A DNA stretch of 64,000 nucleotides from Euglena gracilis (lineage: Eukaryota > Euglenida > Euglenophyceae > Euglenales), in contig CP154957.1 in assembly GCA_039621445.1 (NCBI GenBank), positions 12,421,462 to 12,485,461 on the forward strand, read 5' to 3'. A model generated the notes under the pieces. That model was given only the letters and a program-made list of their open reading frames with translations. It was not told where the DNA came from and did not search any database. The translations under genes were made by a program, and so were the position numbers. This document shows, one piece after another, positions 1-15,700 of the stretch (the first letter of the stretch is position 1; each line of letters opens with the position of its first letter).

Positions 1-663
1 ACGTAATTGTGTTTATTTGCGCAATTGCGCGCACCAACACGCCCATCACGTTTTAAAACCTCGTACGGTCATGGTCCTCATTGGTGTCTTTTAACATAGA
101 AAGTAAAAATACATGTTGGTGTGCGCATTTGCGCAAATAAACATAAACATGTTGGTGTGCGCATTTGCGCAAATGCGCACACCAAAAAATTTGTTTGTGC
201 GCGCATTTGTGCTCACCAACACGTCATTTTGCCTTCATCGGTCTACATTTTATTTGCACAAATGCGCCCACAAACACACATCAGTTGCGTGACGGCTGGC
301 TAACGTAGTCTGTAGCATGTGATCTAATGACGCTCCGTGTGTTCTTATCGACGGCGGCAGCATCCAAGCCAGTTCAGCCAGCACGTCAGCACCATTTCCA
401 AGTGTCGTAACACAGGGTGTGTGCCTCCCTTCTGTTTGATGTACAAGAGCACAAGTCCCACCCTCTGCCCTATTCACGTCACTTGGTAAGCAGCATTTAC
501 ACCAAACTACAGGGGGTTAATCCCCTCCAATAGTGGGGTGTCACAGTTCATAAACTGTTCTCCCTGTGGCAGGGTACAGGGTCCAGGGTCGTAAAATTTG
601 CGCATTTGCGCAAATGCGCAAATTCTAAAGGAAAATCCCTAAGTGCGAATTCGGCCGCCTAAG
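1..663. mobile_element. Right end of a ~2.9-kb inverted-repeat element (copy 1, truncated by the window)
   Basis: The stretch ends in AAGTGCGAATTCGGCCGCCTAAG, the same terminus (plus one A/T-rich lead-in) as the right end of copy 3 at 45594. Its first 300 bases run parallel to 44944-45250 with few differences. It carries several copies of a near-palindrome, TTTGCGCAAATGCGC, joined to GTTTATT or CACACCAAC spacers. No coding capacity is credible; the small open frames here simply read the palindromes. The left end lies outside the window. The 5 bases after the end are ATTGT, the expected place for a target duplication. Confidence 0.7.
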
Positions 664-1349
664 ATTGTGGCCAATGTCACTGAGAGCAGCATTGGTATTA
701 TTTTTTTTGACCTATGCATTTGTCTGCTTTTCTGACAGCCCTCTTTCTCCCACTGCCATACACCCCATGCCCAACCTCATTGTGTCATGTGCTTTCAACC
801 AGGCGAGGTAACACTGACATTCTTGAGGTGGTTGAGATGCAGAGTTGTTGTGGGATTGTGGTGGGGGTACTTCTGCTGAATCGATTTCTTAATCCTGAAT
901 TTGCATGGAAGTGATGCTCGAATGAACAATGTCCCCCCGTTGAGGTCGGATACGCATTGTCTCTTGTACGTCTGATTGACGCAGAAGTATTTGCAAGGAA
1001 AGCCCCAAAAACCCATGCATGGGGGCGCTGCAAAACAAGCAGCAGCCTTTCCTACATAGCAAAATTGTGACTAGGAAGGATGACACGAGGGGGGATCGAT
1101 AACCACAATTTTCCGCAATTCCCGCATTTTTTCAACAATTTTTCCTGCAATTTTCACAATTTTCCTGCAATTTCCGCAATTTCCGCAATTTTTCCCAATT
1201 TCCGCAATTTTCTTTTGCAACTCCCGCAATTTCCGCAATTTTTCCGAAGGCTTCTTATTCCCCCCCTCCCCGGATGACCGCGTCGGGTTCATTTCTCTTC
1301 GCTGCACCGAACCTCTCGGCCTGCGCCCAACCCGCCCGTCCTGATCATT
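664..1349. other. Intergenic; short GCAATTTTCC-type tandem repeat at about 1107-1250
   Basis: No supported gene. From about 1107 a degenerate 9-12 base motif (CGCAATTTTCC / GCAATTTC) repeats over some 140 bases. Similar GCAATTTT runs occur at 20170-20290 and 20785-20850. The bases just before 1350 (…NPPVLII in frame) are open and GC-rich, so the coding exon of the next gene may begin upstream of the chosen ATG. Confidence 0.5.
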
Positions 1350-3850
<2,501 letters not shown>

Positions 3851-4684
3851 AGTGGTGTGTGGGCTGATCATGTTCCTCTTCCTTTTCAAATGCAACCGTA
3901 CGCTTGTGGGCCGACCTGCAGTTGTAGATTTCAGTTGGATGCCCTCCCCCCAAACGTTGGGGTTGAGTCCTGGGTCTCCCAGAACGGGCCTTTCCAAACA
4001 CCAAAAAAAATCAGCATACTAAAGATATATGAACCCAAAAACTTGGCTCCAGCGGTCCAGTGACCCCAGCCTTCCTGACCGTAGGGAGGGTCCAAACCCC
4101 TTCCGCCTGCCAGAGGTGGTCCACCGGGTTCTCCAGCCTGGGGGTGATCCCCCAAAAAGGTCAAAATTCTCTTCTGGCGCTTTGCGCTGAATTTTTTGCA
4201 GTTTTGCCAAATTTTTTTGCCCAAATCGCCCAAAATGGAATATTCAGCTGATTTTGGGCAAAAAACTCCGCCCGGTGCTTCGTTCCAGACCAATAATCGG
4301 TCACACAGGCCGTGCCACCGTTTTAGAGGGTGTTCCCCCGACCCACCCCACTTTCCCTTATAAAACCCACCCTCCCCCCCTCCCTCCTGTCTTTTCAAAA
4401 AGTTTTCGATTTCGCCAAAAACTGTATTTGGGTTTTCTCGCAGATGTCCTGCCAGCTGAGCCGCCGCTCGGACTGTTTTTTTTTTTTTTTTTTTTCTTGA
4501 ACGCCCCTGAATTGCCAGATTGACAGCACCCATACATTGCCGCCACCTCCCTCTCCCACTCCCTCGTGTGCTCTCAAATCCCATCACATCCCCGCAACCT
4601 GCGTACCTTACCCCATACCGATGCCATTGCTGAAATGCCGTCCATATTTTGGAGTTTATTTCAAGACTGCAACCGACCCCAACC
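3851..4684. repeat. Degenerate copy of the CAGGGTTCGATATAAGG-family interior
   Basis: From about 4070 to 4400 the order of blocks (GGTCCACC, CCCCCAAAAAGGTCAAAATTC, TCTGGCGCTTTGCGCTGAA, GCCCAAAATGG, GGTGTTCCCCC, CCTTATA) follows the intact element at 4685-5084 with many substitutions, so it is an old copy. A T-run of about 22 bases lies at 4475-4497. No gene is supported. Confidence 0.55.
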
Positions 4685-5084
4685 CAGGGTTCGATATAAG
4701 GAGGGCGTACATGGTTTAGGTGGGGGGTGTCCCCCCCCACCCCCCCCCCTCCTGGCCCGCAGGGGGGGGGTCCGGGACCCCCCCCCCCCCACCTGCAAGG
4801 GGGGTCCGGACCGACCCTCGGGGGGCACCCGGGACCCCCCCCCCAAAAAAGGGTCATTTTTTCCTCCGGCGCTTTGCGCCGAAAATTTTTTGCATTTTTG
4901 GCCAATTTTTGCCCAAAAAGTGCCCAAAATGCACTTTTGGTCGTTTTGGGGGTCAAAATTTTTCGGTCACCCTGACCGCGCCACTGTTTAGGTGGGGGGG
5001 TGTCCCCCCCCCCCCCCCCCCCCTTCCTCTGGCCCGCAGGGGGGGGGGGTCCGGACCCCCCACCTGTCCTTATATTGAACCCTG
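4685..5084. mobile_element. Introner/MITE-like element, 400 bp, 8-bp duplication CCCCAACC
   Basis: The left end CAGGGTTCGATATAAGGA and the right end TCCTTATATTGAACCCTG form an 18-bp inverted repeat with one mismatch. CCCCAACC flanks it on both sides (4677-4684 and 5085-5092). Inside are a poly-C/poly-G block, a CCGGCGCTTTGCGCCGAAAA hairpin at about 4867, then T-rich and GCCCAAAA motifs. Same family as 1670-2053. No coding sequence. Confidence 0.85.
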
Positions 5085-6864
5085 CCCCAACCCCAGAATA
5101 CTCTTGGCGACACACTTTTGCACCACAAATGACCCGAGAAAGAAAACTCAAACGGATATCTTCCATCCCATTCGTTAGGTGCTGCGATGCCCGTGAACCT
5201 ACAATGTCCGTCTGAAATGGTTGGGCGGAGCAGAGGGATTGCGATCGCTCCGAAGTCGATTGCGTGTCGTCGAATTCTGGAATTTCCAGCGCTTTTTGGG
5301 CCAGGGTCCCACTCTGGCAACTGTCCCCGCTGAAATTTAAGGCGGCGTCGACCCATCAAAAGTAACCCATCGGAAAAACACAGGTTTTCATACCTTTGAC
5401 CTGTTCTGGATAATTCTCGGTTTTTATGGCAGAATTTTCCGATTCCTCCCCGAAGACACCTTGCAATACCATTTTGCAATCATTCTGTCCTTTTTTGTCG
5501 CAGAAATTTCTGGCCCATTGACTTTTTTTGCCATGTGCCCCCAGAGGATGCGGGTGCCTTGAAGTGCCTACCTGGGTGCCCCCCCCCCTCCGAAAGCCTG
5601 CGGTGCCCCCACCCCTGGGGGTCCCACGCCGACCAGGGTCTGGAGGCTCCCCCACCCCCTGGTTCTTGAAAAGACCCCGGAGTTGTCCCACTCTGTGCAT
5701 ATTCATCCCTTCATGATCGATGGCCTCCCAATGGCGTCCCTGTGTCCTGCCGTTCAATGACGTGCCTCACCAATTGATGTTGTCTGCGTGTGCTTGGTGC
5801 TGCGCTTACTTCCCACCCACCCAATGGTTTCCATACTTTGGAGAAGTTGAACAAGTGAGACAACAACAACATTCAAGGAGCCAATACCAGGAATGGTGGA
5901 CCAAAGGACCAGGAATTTCAACGACGTTAGTTCTGTTGCGCGACTCACGTTGGTCAGAAACCAACCTATTCTATAGACTCCTGTTCTCGTCTGGGGTGGC
6001 CAGGCACAGGGACTTTCACATCTCTTCATGCTCGTAAGGACCTTCCAAAGACTTTTCAGACCGTCTTGTACCCATGTGTAAGGGGCCTCCGAAGGATGCT
6101 GGTGAGCGAAACATTTTCTGGCATTTTCTACACCGTTTCCTCATTCCACCACAGAAGGTTGGGACAGCCATTTTTGTTTCCTGGATGACCGTCACCAGGT
6201 GGCAGACCAGGATTCCTGAGCCATCCACAATTGTGTATTATTGTAAACAAACAAGTTTTCGACTCCTGTGACATCTTTTCTAGACAAGAACATCAATTAC
6301 ATTCAAAATTTTTTTGCCCTGCTGGCAAAAAAAACACCAACCCACAAGACCACAATTGGTGGCATTATTGATGTCGTGTCTGACTACCCATTTTTGCTGT
6401 GGTCGAAATTGCAATACACCGAGCAGGATAACACTCACTTTGCGGAGTACACAAGGCCTTTTTGGGTCCTCCAATGCTCTGCTAATCACCACCGAGTAAA
6501 CAAACCCCTCACTTCCCCATGCTTCAATGGATCTTAATTCAAAAATGAATAGCAAGACGTTGGTTTTCCAAGGGCCCATGGCAAGCCCCTGTGCAGTTCT
6601 GATTTCCTGTCGCTGCTTCCAGAGTTGGAGATTTGCCAAATCAATTTTATTTTGTAGTAGCCACCAAAAATATTTGTGCGCTTCAAATTTCTTTTTTGAA
6701 ACTATTTTTTTTTTTTTGACGATGGCCGTTATTTGTAATGTTTTCCCTCCATAATCTCATACAAAAGGACAACTGGCTGTTGCGGATGCAGAAACCCTGC
6801 ACAGACCTTCTCCCCACTGCCTCATCCCTTTGCCCAGCCAACTTTCCTCACTACTTACACACCC
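5085..6864. other. Intergenic or intronic DNA without a supported gene
   Basis: No exon with both a coding look and fitting splice sites was found. At about 5650-5685 the sequence CCCCCTGGTTCTTGAAAAGACCCCGG resembles the right end of the CAGGGG-type elements, but no matching left end was located. The remainder is unstructured. Confidence 0.4.
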
Positions 6865-6946
6865 ATGGCCTATTACACCCAGCAGCAAACCATGGCGCTG
6901 ATGGACGCCACGATCGAGATGGAGCCGCTAGCGATCCCACTCTCAG
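6865..6946 (+). CDS. Possible first exon, MAYYTQQQTMALMDATIEME...
   Basis: An ATG in a purine/CCC context opens 27 codons (start MAYYTQQQTMALMDATIEME, then PLAIPLS) ending at TCTCAG|GCAACC, a possible GC-type donor. The composition is protein-like (acidic, then hydrophobic) and the following sequence loses coding character. No downstream exon of matching phase was proved; the nearest candidates are at 7613, 8933 and 10762. Function unknown. Confidence 0.35.
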
Positions 6947-7612
6947 GCAACCACACAGAACCTCTGCGTTTTTTTTTAAAGACAACGAAAGGTTTCTGAC
7001 AATGACATCCAATTCGTGCGGGCAATTCAATTCAAACCTGTATGGATTCGATGCAATTTCACAGCGTCTTCCTAAAGATCTATTCTGTTCCAAAAGTTTT
7101 CATGTGTGCAAAAAAGTCATCACGTATGACGTGTGATACATCAGGAGAATTATCTCGGGAGTTGATCCCCGCCTCCCAGGAAGGGTTGATGAGCCCAGAC
7201 CTGAGAAAGCTGGGCTTTAATGCCTGAGCTGGCTGGGGCATTGCTGCGTGGAGCGGGGCCGTGCCAGTGTGCACACACCATCACCACAACCCATGGGCTG
7301 GCAGAGGATTTGGGGCTGGGGGTTGGGTGTGATCCACAAAATATTCAGTGTCACAGTATTTAATGCCCGTACTGGTTATGAATATCTGCCTCTCCCTCCC
7401 CCCGTTTTCCGACCACCTAATGCCGGAGGACCCAGTTTTTTTTTATACCACAGGTCAGCGGTCTCACGGGTTGGGCGGCTAATTTTTTTTTTTGGTTTTG
7501 CTATTCTGTTTTCTCATTTTTTTGTTTTTGTTTGTTGTTTATCATATATCCACATATGTTATTTATTTATGTTGTTTTCGCTGTTATTTGTTTTGTTTCC
7601 TCCAAGTAGTGT

Positions 7613-7792
7613 CCTCCGCGCGGTGGCTGCCTGCCGGCAGCGGCGCTGGTCTCTCGCCGCGGTGACCACCCTCGGGGCCCTCGTTGCGCTGGGGCTGACG
7701 GCCGCGCTGCCTGCGGGGAAGTCCTCCGCCGTGGCCCACCTGTACACCGATTCCGCCCAGCCGGCCGGCGCTGCTGCTGCCACCCGCCCCCA
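7613..7792 (+). CDS. Exon encoding a membrane or signal-anchor segment
   Basis: A sharply GC-rich block follows the pyrimidine tract TTTGTTTCCTCCAAG. It encodes, in one frame, a basic stretch (VLRAVAACRQRRWSL), then a hydrophobic run of about 18 residues (AAVTTLGALVALGLTAALPA) and a polar tail. That is the layout of a signal anchor or of the second part of a plastid-type leader. The 3' end is not fixed; GA or GT donors near 7798-7803 are possible. It may belong with the exons at 6865, 8933 and 10762, but the phases could not be reconciled. Confidence 0.45.
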
Positions 7793-8539
7793 CCCAGGAC
7801 GTGGGTGCCTCGACGGGCGCCAGACAGCACTCCACTGGGTTCAAAGTGCCAGTGTTGGAAGTGTGGCTGCACTTTGGCAGTTTGGGCCGCAACGCAAGGA
7901 AGATGGGGGGTATGGAGTTGGCGCAATGACGTAACATACATGACAGAACAGAATGACGTACGTGGCATAGCAGTGAAGAAACTTGCGACCTAGGCTTGCA
8001 CTTGCTCCGTAGCTTTTTGGCGCTTGAAACGTCGTTACACAGATACACTGTAGCTGTAGTTTACGCAGGTATGCCGTTCTAAAATTAGCAGAAACAAAAC
8101 AAAACAGCAATGGCATTTCAGAACAAAAATGCACCTCGAATACAAATGCAGATTTTTTATACTCCTTCCAGTTCTTCTGTGTTTTTTTCTGTGTTTGATT
8201 GTATAATTGTTCAATTCGAACATAATCTGCATTTTCCTCCGGTTCCATAATTAATTAAAATGTTCACCCCTTTAAAATTTTTTGTTTGTTCCACTTTTTT
8301 CTTGCATTGTTTCGCCCATCACTCTCCAGATCGGTGTGTATACTGATCGTGCCGCCCCCCCCCCCCAGGAGGGAGTGATCTGAGGTCTGAGATCACCTCC
8401 TTCCCAGGGGGCGACATGATAATATATTACCCCCCACCGTCCTTGACGGTTGGGTCATGACCCCCCCTGTGTCAACCACACTTTTCCCGTTCCCAAAATG
8501 CCATTTTCTTTATGGTACATGACACTGGTACTCTACTTC

Positions 8540-8835
8540 CCTTCTACCCGCTGACCTGTCCTCATGGAAATGTCTTCTTGCACCCACTGACCTGTCTCCC
8601 AGCAAATTATGGAGCATTTTCACATCTTTTAATTGTTATTCCCAAGTTGAAAAATTGCGAACATCGTTTTCAGGCTTCTGACCACAAATCTGGGGAAACC
8701 CTCTTTTTTGGACTTTTGTGCCTGGCGGGTTCGAAAAGCGTCAACTTTTTCCTCTGATTGGGAAACTGTCTACCTGCCCCCGTACCCGCTGACCTGTCCT
8801 GTTATTGGGACCTGTCTCCGACCTCTGTAGTCGTT
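8540..8835. repeat. Dispersed direct repeat CCGCTGACCTGTC
   Basis: CCGCTGACCTGTCCT or CCACTGACCTGTCTC occurs four to five times between 8547 and 8835, spaced by 30-200 bases. Too irregular for a satellite. No gene in this stretch. Confidence 0.5.
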
Positions 8836-8932
8836 GACTTGTCTGGAGACAGCTTCACAGGGGGTATTTTTCTTGGGGGGTCAACCCCCGAAGATGACCC
8901 AGCACCACGCCCTGCCCCCGCCCCCTGACCAG

Positions 8933-9044
8933 TGTTCGGGTGGCGGAGGGGGTCCCGGAGGCGGTGGCGGCGCGCGGGTCTGCAGCGGCGGGCCAGCGGG
9001 CCCCACTGCCCCTGCACGGCGGGCGGCAGGTGCTGATGGCGAAG
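8933..9044 (+). CDS. Internal exon, Ala/Gly-rich, unknown protein
   Basis: A GC-rich exon with the boundary CCCCCTGACCAG|T and a clear donor GGCGAAG|GTGTGT. It reads VRVAEGVPEAVAARGSAAAG and then QRAPLPLHGGRQVLMAK without a stop; the other frames break or are low-complexity. It enters with two bases supplied by the previous exon and leaves in phase 0. Family not recognised. By position and strand it may belong to the same gene as 7613-7792 and 10762-10961. Confidence 0.45.
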
Positions 9045-9837
9045 GTGTGTGGGCCCCGGGGGTGGACGCCCCATAGATCCGTCAACACCGTCGGGTCGGT
9101 GTGTGGGTTGCCCTTCTGGGGGCACAGGTCATTTGGGCCTGTGCGTTGGGGTTTCCGTGGGGTGGAACGATGCGGACACCGCAGAGGATTTCAGGGTGAG
9201 TCTGTAGGAAAGGTGGGTTGACGGCATCAATTTCCGGTGCCTGAACTCAGAGAGTACTGATGTCCGCCTCAGAGGATTTGAGCAGGTTGAGCAGTGAAAC
9301 AGCCTGAACAAGCCTGCATTGTCCTTCATGCCCCATTCTTTTGGAATAATTCTGACTGGTCGCTTCCTTTAAACTCTCCCTGTGGTTTACCCTGTAAAAG
9401 ATGGCAAGGAGATGGGCGATTGTATGGCATTTACAAGTTCTGTACAAATCAGTGCAATATTGTGTTGGAGAAATTACTGTAAAAGAGTTTTGAGGTGAAC
9501 TGGATTGGGAAAGGAGAGTGTTAAATAAACCCCATTATCATGTTAAATAACAACACAATGTTTACAACAAATACAATGTAACAAAACCAAGTGCAATGTA
9601 GTATGAAAATCACATAATCACATCCATTTTTTCACAGGAGGATGAGAGGCAGGGCGGAATGCAGGGGAAATGAATTCTCGCCGGACGTCAAGGAAAGCTC
9701 TCTTTCTGTGCCCTTGTTGGTGCATAGAGAAGGAATTGAAGCAACCACATGGCGACACATACCGACATTTCATAATTCAGATTTGTTGATAAACCGTTTG
9801 CGGAATTTGGACACAGAAGTTATACAAAATTCTGTGT

Positions 9838-10737
<900 letters not shown>

Positions 10738-10761
10738 TCACGAGTGCGTGAATAAAACAGG

Positions 10762-10961
10762 AGCTACCCCCCCCCCCCAACGTTGGGGGGCATCCCGCCC
10801 TGTGGCCGGGCCGGTGCGGGCGGCCATGGCCACGGCGGGGGCGTTCCTGACCGGCCTGGGCTTGGCGAAGGTCCTCCAGTCTGCCCAGGCGTCCCGCGCG
10901 AAGTCCCAGACGGTGCTGCGCTCCGACAAAACAATGACGGCAGTCGCTGGTGTGTGGCTTG
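10762..10961 (+). CDS. Exon encoding an Ala/Gly-rich hydrophobic helix and basic tail
   Basis: GC-rich sequence directly after the CA microsatellite. In one frame it reads ...RPVAGPVRAAMATAGAFLTG, LGLAKVLQSAQASRAKSQTV and LRSDKTMTAVAGVWLG, ending at TGGCTTG|GTGAGG (other donors: CTG|GTGTGT, GCA|GTCGCT). The segment AAMATAGAFLTGLGLAKVL could be a short membrane or amphipathic helix. The 5' limit is uncertain: AAACAG|GAG fits, but the sequence between contains a C-run. Family not recognised. Confidence 0.45.
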
Positions 10962-11339
10962 GTGAGGGCGCAAGAAGCCAGGATGATGCCCATTTTCTGC
11001 AAATTCTGTAACTTTCTAACAAAGAGTTTTGCTTTCTCTTTTTTCAATTGTTAGTTTATTTCAAAATTTCCAAGTTTTATTTCAGAAATTTACAATTGCA
11101 TTTGTCTCTGGTGCTAAGACTGTTCTTTTTCCAATTTTGCGCTTCGAACTCTCGTTTTTGTCCGCAATACCAATCTGAAATCCCATGTCACACACAGTTG
11201 GTGGTAAGGAAAACTCGAGCCATCTGTTGGTATATGTGTATTCTCATTGCAATTTCTCTGGTTGTGGGGTTGGTTGTGGGAAGTGGAACGTGTGGATTAT
11301 TGTTCAATACACACAATCCCTTGCATGCACTTTGTTAAG

Positions 11340-12055
11340 GGTTCGCAGTACCCCCCCCCCCCCGGGGGGGGGGCTGGGTTGCAGCTAGTTCCAGTGGATT
11401 TCCCCCCTAGGGGTAAAGTCTGTCCGCAGGGCTAGCTAGTGGCTTTTTTTTCCAGTGACAGTTTTCAAACGAGCAAATAGACCATCCAAAATGACTTTGG
11501 TTGACAGGGTTTGATCTGGGGGAATCAAATTTGACGTCATTTTGCAGAGGGCCAAAAAAGCACCAAATTTTTGCATTTCCCCTGGTATGACCCCGGGATA
11601 TGGTGCCATTTCAAACACATGCGTGTGTCCAGCAGAAAAACCTGGGTCAGAGTAAACAAGAATAAATCATGAGAATGTCAGTTAAAAAAGAAAATGGGAA
11701 GTGAAAAAAGCAGTCTGCACAGTCGTACACGCAGACCAAAATATGGCTTAAGATGTTATTTAATCCTATTCTACCATGGTTTTTTCATTCAAGAAGGCCC
11801 CCTGGGGGACACTGGCTAGACACTGGAAAAAATGGACAAGTTAGACCCCCCTCCCCCCAGGGGGGGGGTCTGGGGATCCTCCCTACTGAAAAAAAAAATT
11901 CCTCCGCCGCAGTGCGCCGAGGTATTTAATGCATTTTTTGGCTGACTTTGTTTCAAAAAAAAATCCAAAAATAAGGCCAAAAATGGGCCAAAAAAAAGGC
12001 CAAAAAAACATTTTTTTGCCATTTTTGGGGGCTCCCAAAAAGACAAGTGAGGGTC
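11340..12055. repeat. Remnants of the CTAGC-type introner family, both orientations
   Basis: 11340-11445 (GTACCCCC..GGGGG, GCAGGGCTAGCTAGTGG, TCCAGTGACA) parallels the left part of the element at 37514. 11795-11840, read on the minus strand (CCATTTTTTCCAGTGTCTAGCCAGT), parallels the right part of that same element. A core with TCCTCCGCCGCAGTGCGCCGAGG followed by AAAAATCC/GGCCAAAA motifs lies at 11895-12030. Ends and target duplications could not be fixed, so this is at least one old or rearranged insertion. Confidence 0.5.
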
Positions 12056-12797
12056 ATGGTGCTGGGGTCAGCCTCGCCTGCACAAAATTGTTCCGGCAAT
12101 ATCCCGTGTTGTGAAGGCAGAAGCGGTTCTGAAACACACATGCAGGTGTGTGTGCCCCCGTATGTTCTGGGGGACACCTACTCCGGGAGACCCGAACTAT
12201 CACAGTCTTACCTTCTTCATCTCCAGCTCCTGGGGCACCACACCAAACCCTTATTCAACTTTTTGGAATTTGGGTGCCTGGAAGGTGATTTTCAAAAAAA
12301 AACAACCCCCCTGGCTTTGTATTTATATTTGTATTTATATTTGGGAGGGATTTCAAGACCCTCAGTGGGGGCTTTGTATTTGGGTTTTTTTGGGGGTGGG
12401 GAATCAAACTTTCCCCATCAATACTTTGGCGGCCTTCAAATGCAGTCAAATACCAATTATGTGCCAAAATTTGATTGTGTACCTCCTTTCCTCCCCAAAA
12501 AAGTGCAATGTTTGTCAAAAATCTGGAATTCCGTTGGAAATTTGTTGTATCCACCCCAAAAGTTCCTGCTTCTTCGTGAATGACACCATTGGATTGGACT
12601 TCTACTGCTGTGGATTTCCCCCCAGACTTGGAATCCATCGCAATCTTGCCGTTGTTTTCTCTTCTTGTAGTTTTCATTGCTGTCCCCCATCTTTTATATT
12701 TCCCCCCAGCATTTGCTGTTGCCATCAGACCTCCAAGGCATTTTCCTGTTTCTGCCCCACACAGCTATGCCTGAAAAATGGTCCCACCTCTGCCGAG
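12056..12797. other. Sequence upstream of the glutathione S-transferase
   Basis: No second gene supported. TTTGTATTTATATTTGTATTTATATTTGGG at about 12315 is a small AT-rich repeat. Minus-strand open frames here lack splice signals or recognisable motifs. The promoter is not identifiable. Confidence 0.3.
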
Positions 12798-15700
12798 ATG
12801 TTTCCTTACTTCTCTGCAGCTCCCACAAAGTACACGCTTCGGTATTTCGATGCACGCGGAGTGGTGGAAGTCGTCCGCTTCCTGTTTGCGATTGCAGGTG
12901 TGGGGAGGGACCCCAACCCCAATCCCATACTTGGGATATTTCCATGGGATTTTCCCAGAATTGCATGGTGCGATTGTTTCGCACCCCCCATGCTTCGCCC
13001 CCAGTGCCCCATTTTGTGGGCTAAACCTGCGGCAGTTCGCTGAGCAACTGGCGGCTCAGGCTACCCCCTCCCCCAGGGGTTGGTGCTGCGACCCCAGGAC
13101 CGGCGGCTTAGGATTGGGTACTCCCGCCCCAAGCCTTCGGGCTCATACCGAAGCAAAAAGACACGGGGAGGGCCATTGCCATCCGCAAACCAGCACAAAT
13201 TTTGCATTGACTCTGCAATTTTCTTCGAAACCATGCAAACCGGTATTGCGCACGGGACATACCTCCCCCATGTGACCCCCCATGGTGACCGATCACCCTC
13301 ATGGTTACATCTAGGTTCGGTGTGCTGGGCAAAACACCCCCAACCTTTGATTCACGGTGGGGTTATGAATTTGCTTTTCTTTTGTTCCCCATTTTGAACG
13401 ACCACTCCTTGGCTGTTGATCGTTGTCTGGGGGTTACCCCCCACCTCGATCGTTGGATACAGGTTGTACAACAAGGGGGGGAGGTGATTGAAATTGCATC
13501 CCTTTATTCCTTTGATTGGGCAAGCCAGAGTACGTACAACAAGCAACTTTTTTGGGGTGGGATATTTTGTATTATTTGGGATTTTGAAGCTTTGGATGGA
13601 CAGAAAACAGGCCCAGTAACTGCGACACATCCTGGGGGGAGAGGCAAGACCTGCCAGTCCACTAACTGATTCCTGAAATATTTTATTTTGTCATTTTGTA
13701 TACCTTGTTTCCAGCAATTCCACCAAACTTTCCCAAGGTCTTTTTGAAAGTGTTTGCCTTTTCGGATCATCCTCAGCCTCTCCCGCAGAAGAATTCTTAA
13801 AATGGTGGTCACCCCCTCCCAAATATAACGTCCAAGTGTAAAGTCCCTCTGGGGGGCTTTGATTTGCCCACCAAATTCCCCCCGCCTCTTAAAGTGCCAA
13901 CCAACAACCACGCACCACATAGACTGCGTGGATTTGGGAAAAACCATCCATTTCCATTCCGTGGCAACACTTTTGAACATTTTTTATTTTTTTTGCCAAC
14001 AAAAGCTTCCCAACTGGTTTTGCTGAATTTTAGTGGATTTCAAGCAAAATGGCTTGCTAAAATGTGGTGAGAAAACATTTTGGTTTTGGTCTACGGAATT
14101 TGATTTCTGCCCAAATAAGCTGCCCCCCCCAAATCTGACCCCCCCCCCCATGTCCTTACAACCCTGCCCAAATCCAAAAATGGTGGTTTTTACATTTGGA
14201 CGAGGGGCGTTTTCGGTTTCCAGTTTCCGCGTCCAAAGTTGTTGGGCCTGGCAGGCGTGCCCTACGAGGACCACCGGTACAGGTTCACATTCGGCAAGCC
14301 GGGCGACTTCAGCACCATCTCCATGCCTGAGTTCGAGGCGGATAAAGCTGCAGGTGCCTGCCTTTTGGTCTTTGGGGATGGAACTGGCTCCTGTTTCATT
14401 TTCATTTTCGGTTCATTGAGAGCACGCTTCAAATGATAGCGGCAACCTGGTGTGTCCCTCAGAAGAACCTTGCCGGATTGTTCGATTGTGAGTCTCTAGT
14501 TGAGTCAAATGATGATGATGATGATGGTGATCCTGGGTGCTGCTTTCTGCTGAGGTTCTGTTGCAGACATGTGATGAAAGCAATTCGCACTTCAGGCAAG
14601 TTGAACCCCAACATGGGCCGCCTCCCCATCTTGGAGGTCAACGGAGTCTGCATCGGCCAGTCAAAGGCGATTGAGAGGTATTTTCTGTGGCAACCTGTTC
14701 TCTGTGCCCCCAACGACAAGTGGGGGGGGGGGCAGTTCCACAAATTGCGATGCGGCACACGTTTTTCCAACACCTCTGAAGCTGTGGCTCCCAAGCACTT
14801 ATGAAATGAGTGGACGCAGCTGGGTGTGGAATCAGGGGTTTTTTTTTTAGTCTTGGACCCCCGGCCTCCCCTCCAGTCTTTAAAAAACTCCTGTGTGGGA
14901 TTCCAGATGACCACAGGTGCTTTGTTGCTTGCTTGGTGCTTGCCTCATAGTTGCACCCGGCCTCCAAAGCCCGTTGCAGTTCCGTTGCAACCTTCTTCCC
15001 AGGTACCTGGCCCGGCAGTTCGGCTTCATGGGCAGCAACGAGGTGGAGGCGGCACAGATCGACGCCCTCTGCGAGCATGTGCGGGACATCAAGGATGGCT
15101 ACCGGAAGTACTCTGCCATTCGCGACGACGAAGCGGTGTGCGCTGACTTTTGGTTTGGGCTGCCGTCATAGCGGCAGTTGGTGCCGGGAGGCCTCCCTCG
15201 GGGTCTTTCCCGCATCGCAGGAGAAGCAGGCGGCGATGAACAAGTGGTACCGCGAGGAGCTGCCCACCTGGTGCCGGTACCTGGAGAAGAACATCAGCTC
15301 CGACCGCTGGGCCGTCGACCCAGGCAGCTGCCCACCAGTTTGCGGTCGCCTCTCATCGCGGGCAAAGTTGATGGGATTATGACCATCCGTTTGGTCGTTT
15401 TCCTTCATGGGCAGAGGAAAATGCCACGTCGTTTATGGTCCCCAATGCCAAGCACAATGAGTACCTCCCCCAGGGTTTCGTCCAGAGGTTTTTTTAGGAA
15501 TTGGGGTTGGCAGCCACCGCCAAGCACCTAGAGTAAAAATGGCCGAAAATGGCCGAAAATGGCCGACAATGGCCGAAAATGGCGAAAATCTGGGGGTCAA
15601 CTATAGGAGCTTGGCCACCGCCCTCCCTCCTGGGGGGGGGGTCCGTGGGGCCCCCAGGAGGGGGTCTGGGGGGATCCAGTTTTGCAAGGTCACTTGGCGA

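Noticed and set aside
4475-4497. T-run as a retrotransposon tail
   Set aside because: No target duplication, no reverse-transcriptase-like frame nearby; simple homopolymers are common here.
13504-13980. 158-codon minus-strand frame in GST intron 1
   Set aside because: No motif, lies within an intron whose flanks are well supported, and its composition matches surrounding intron DNA.
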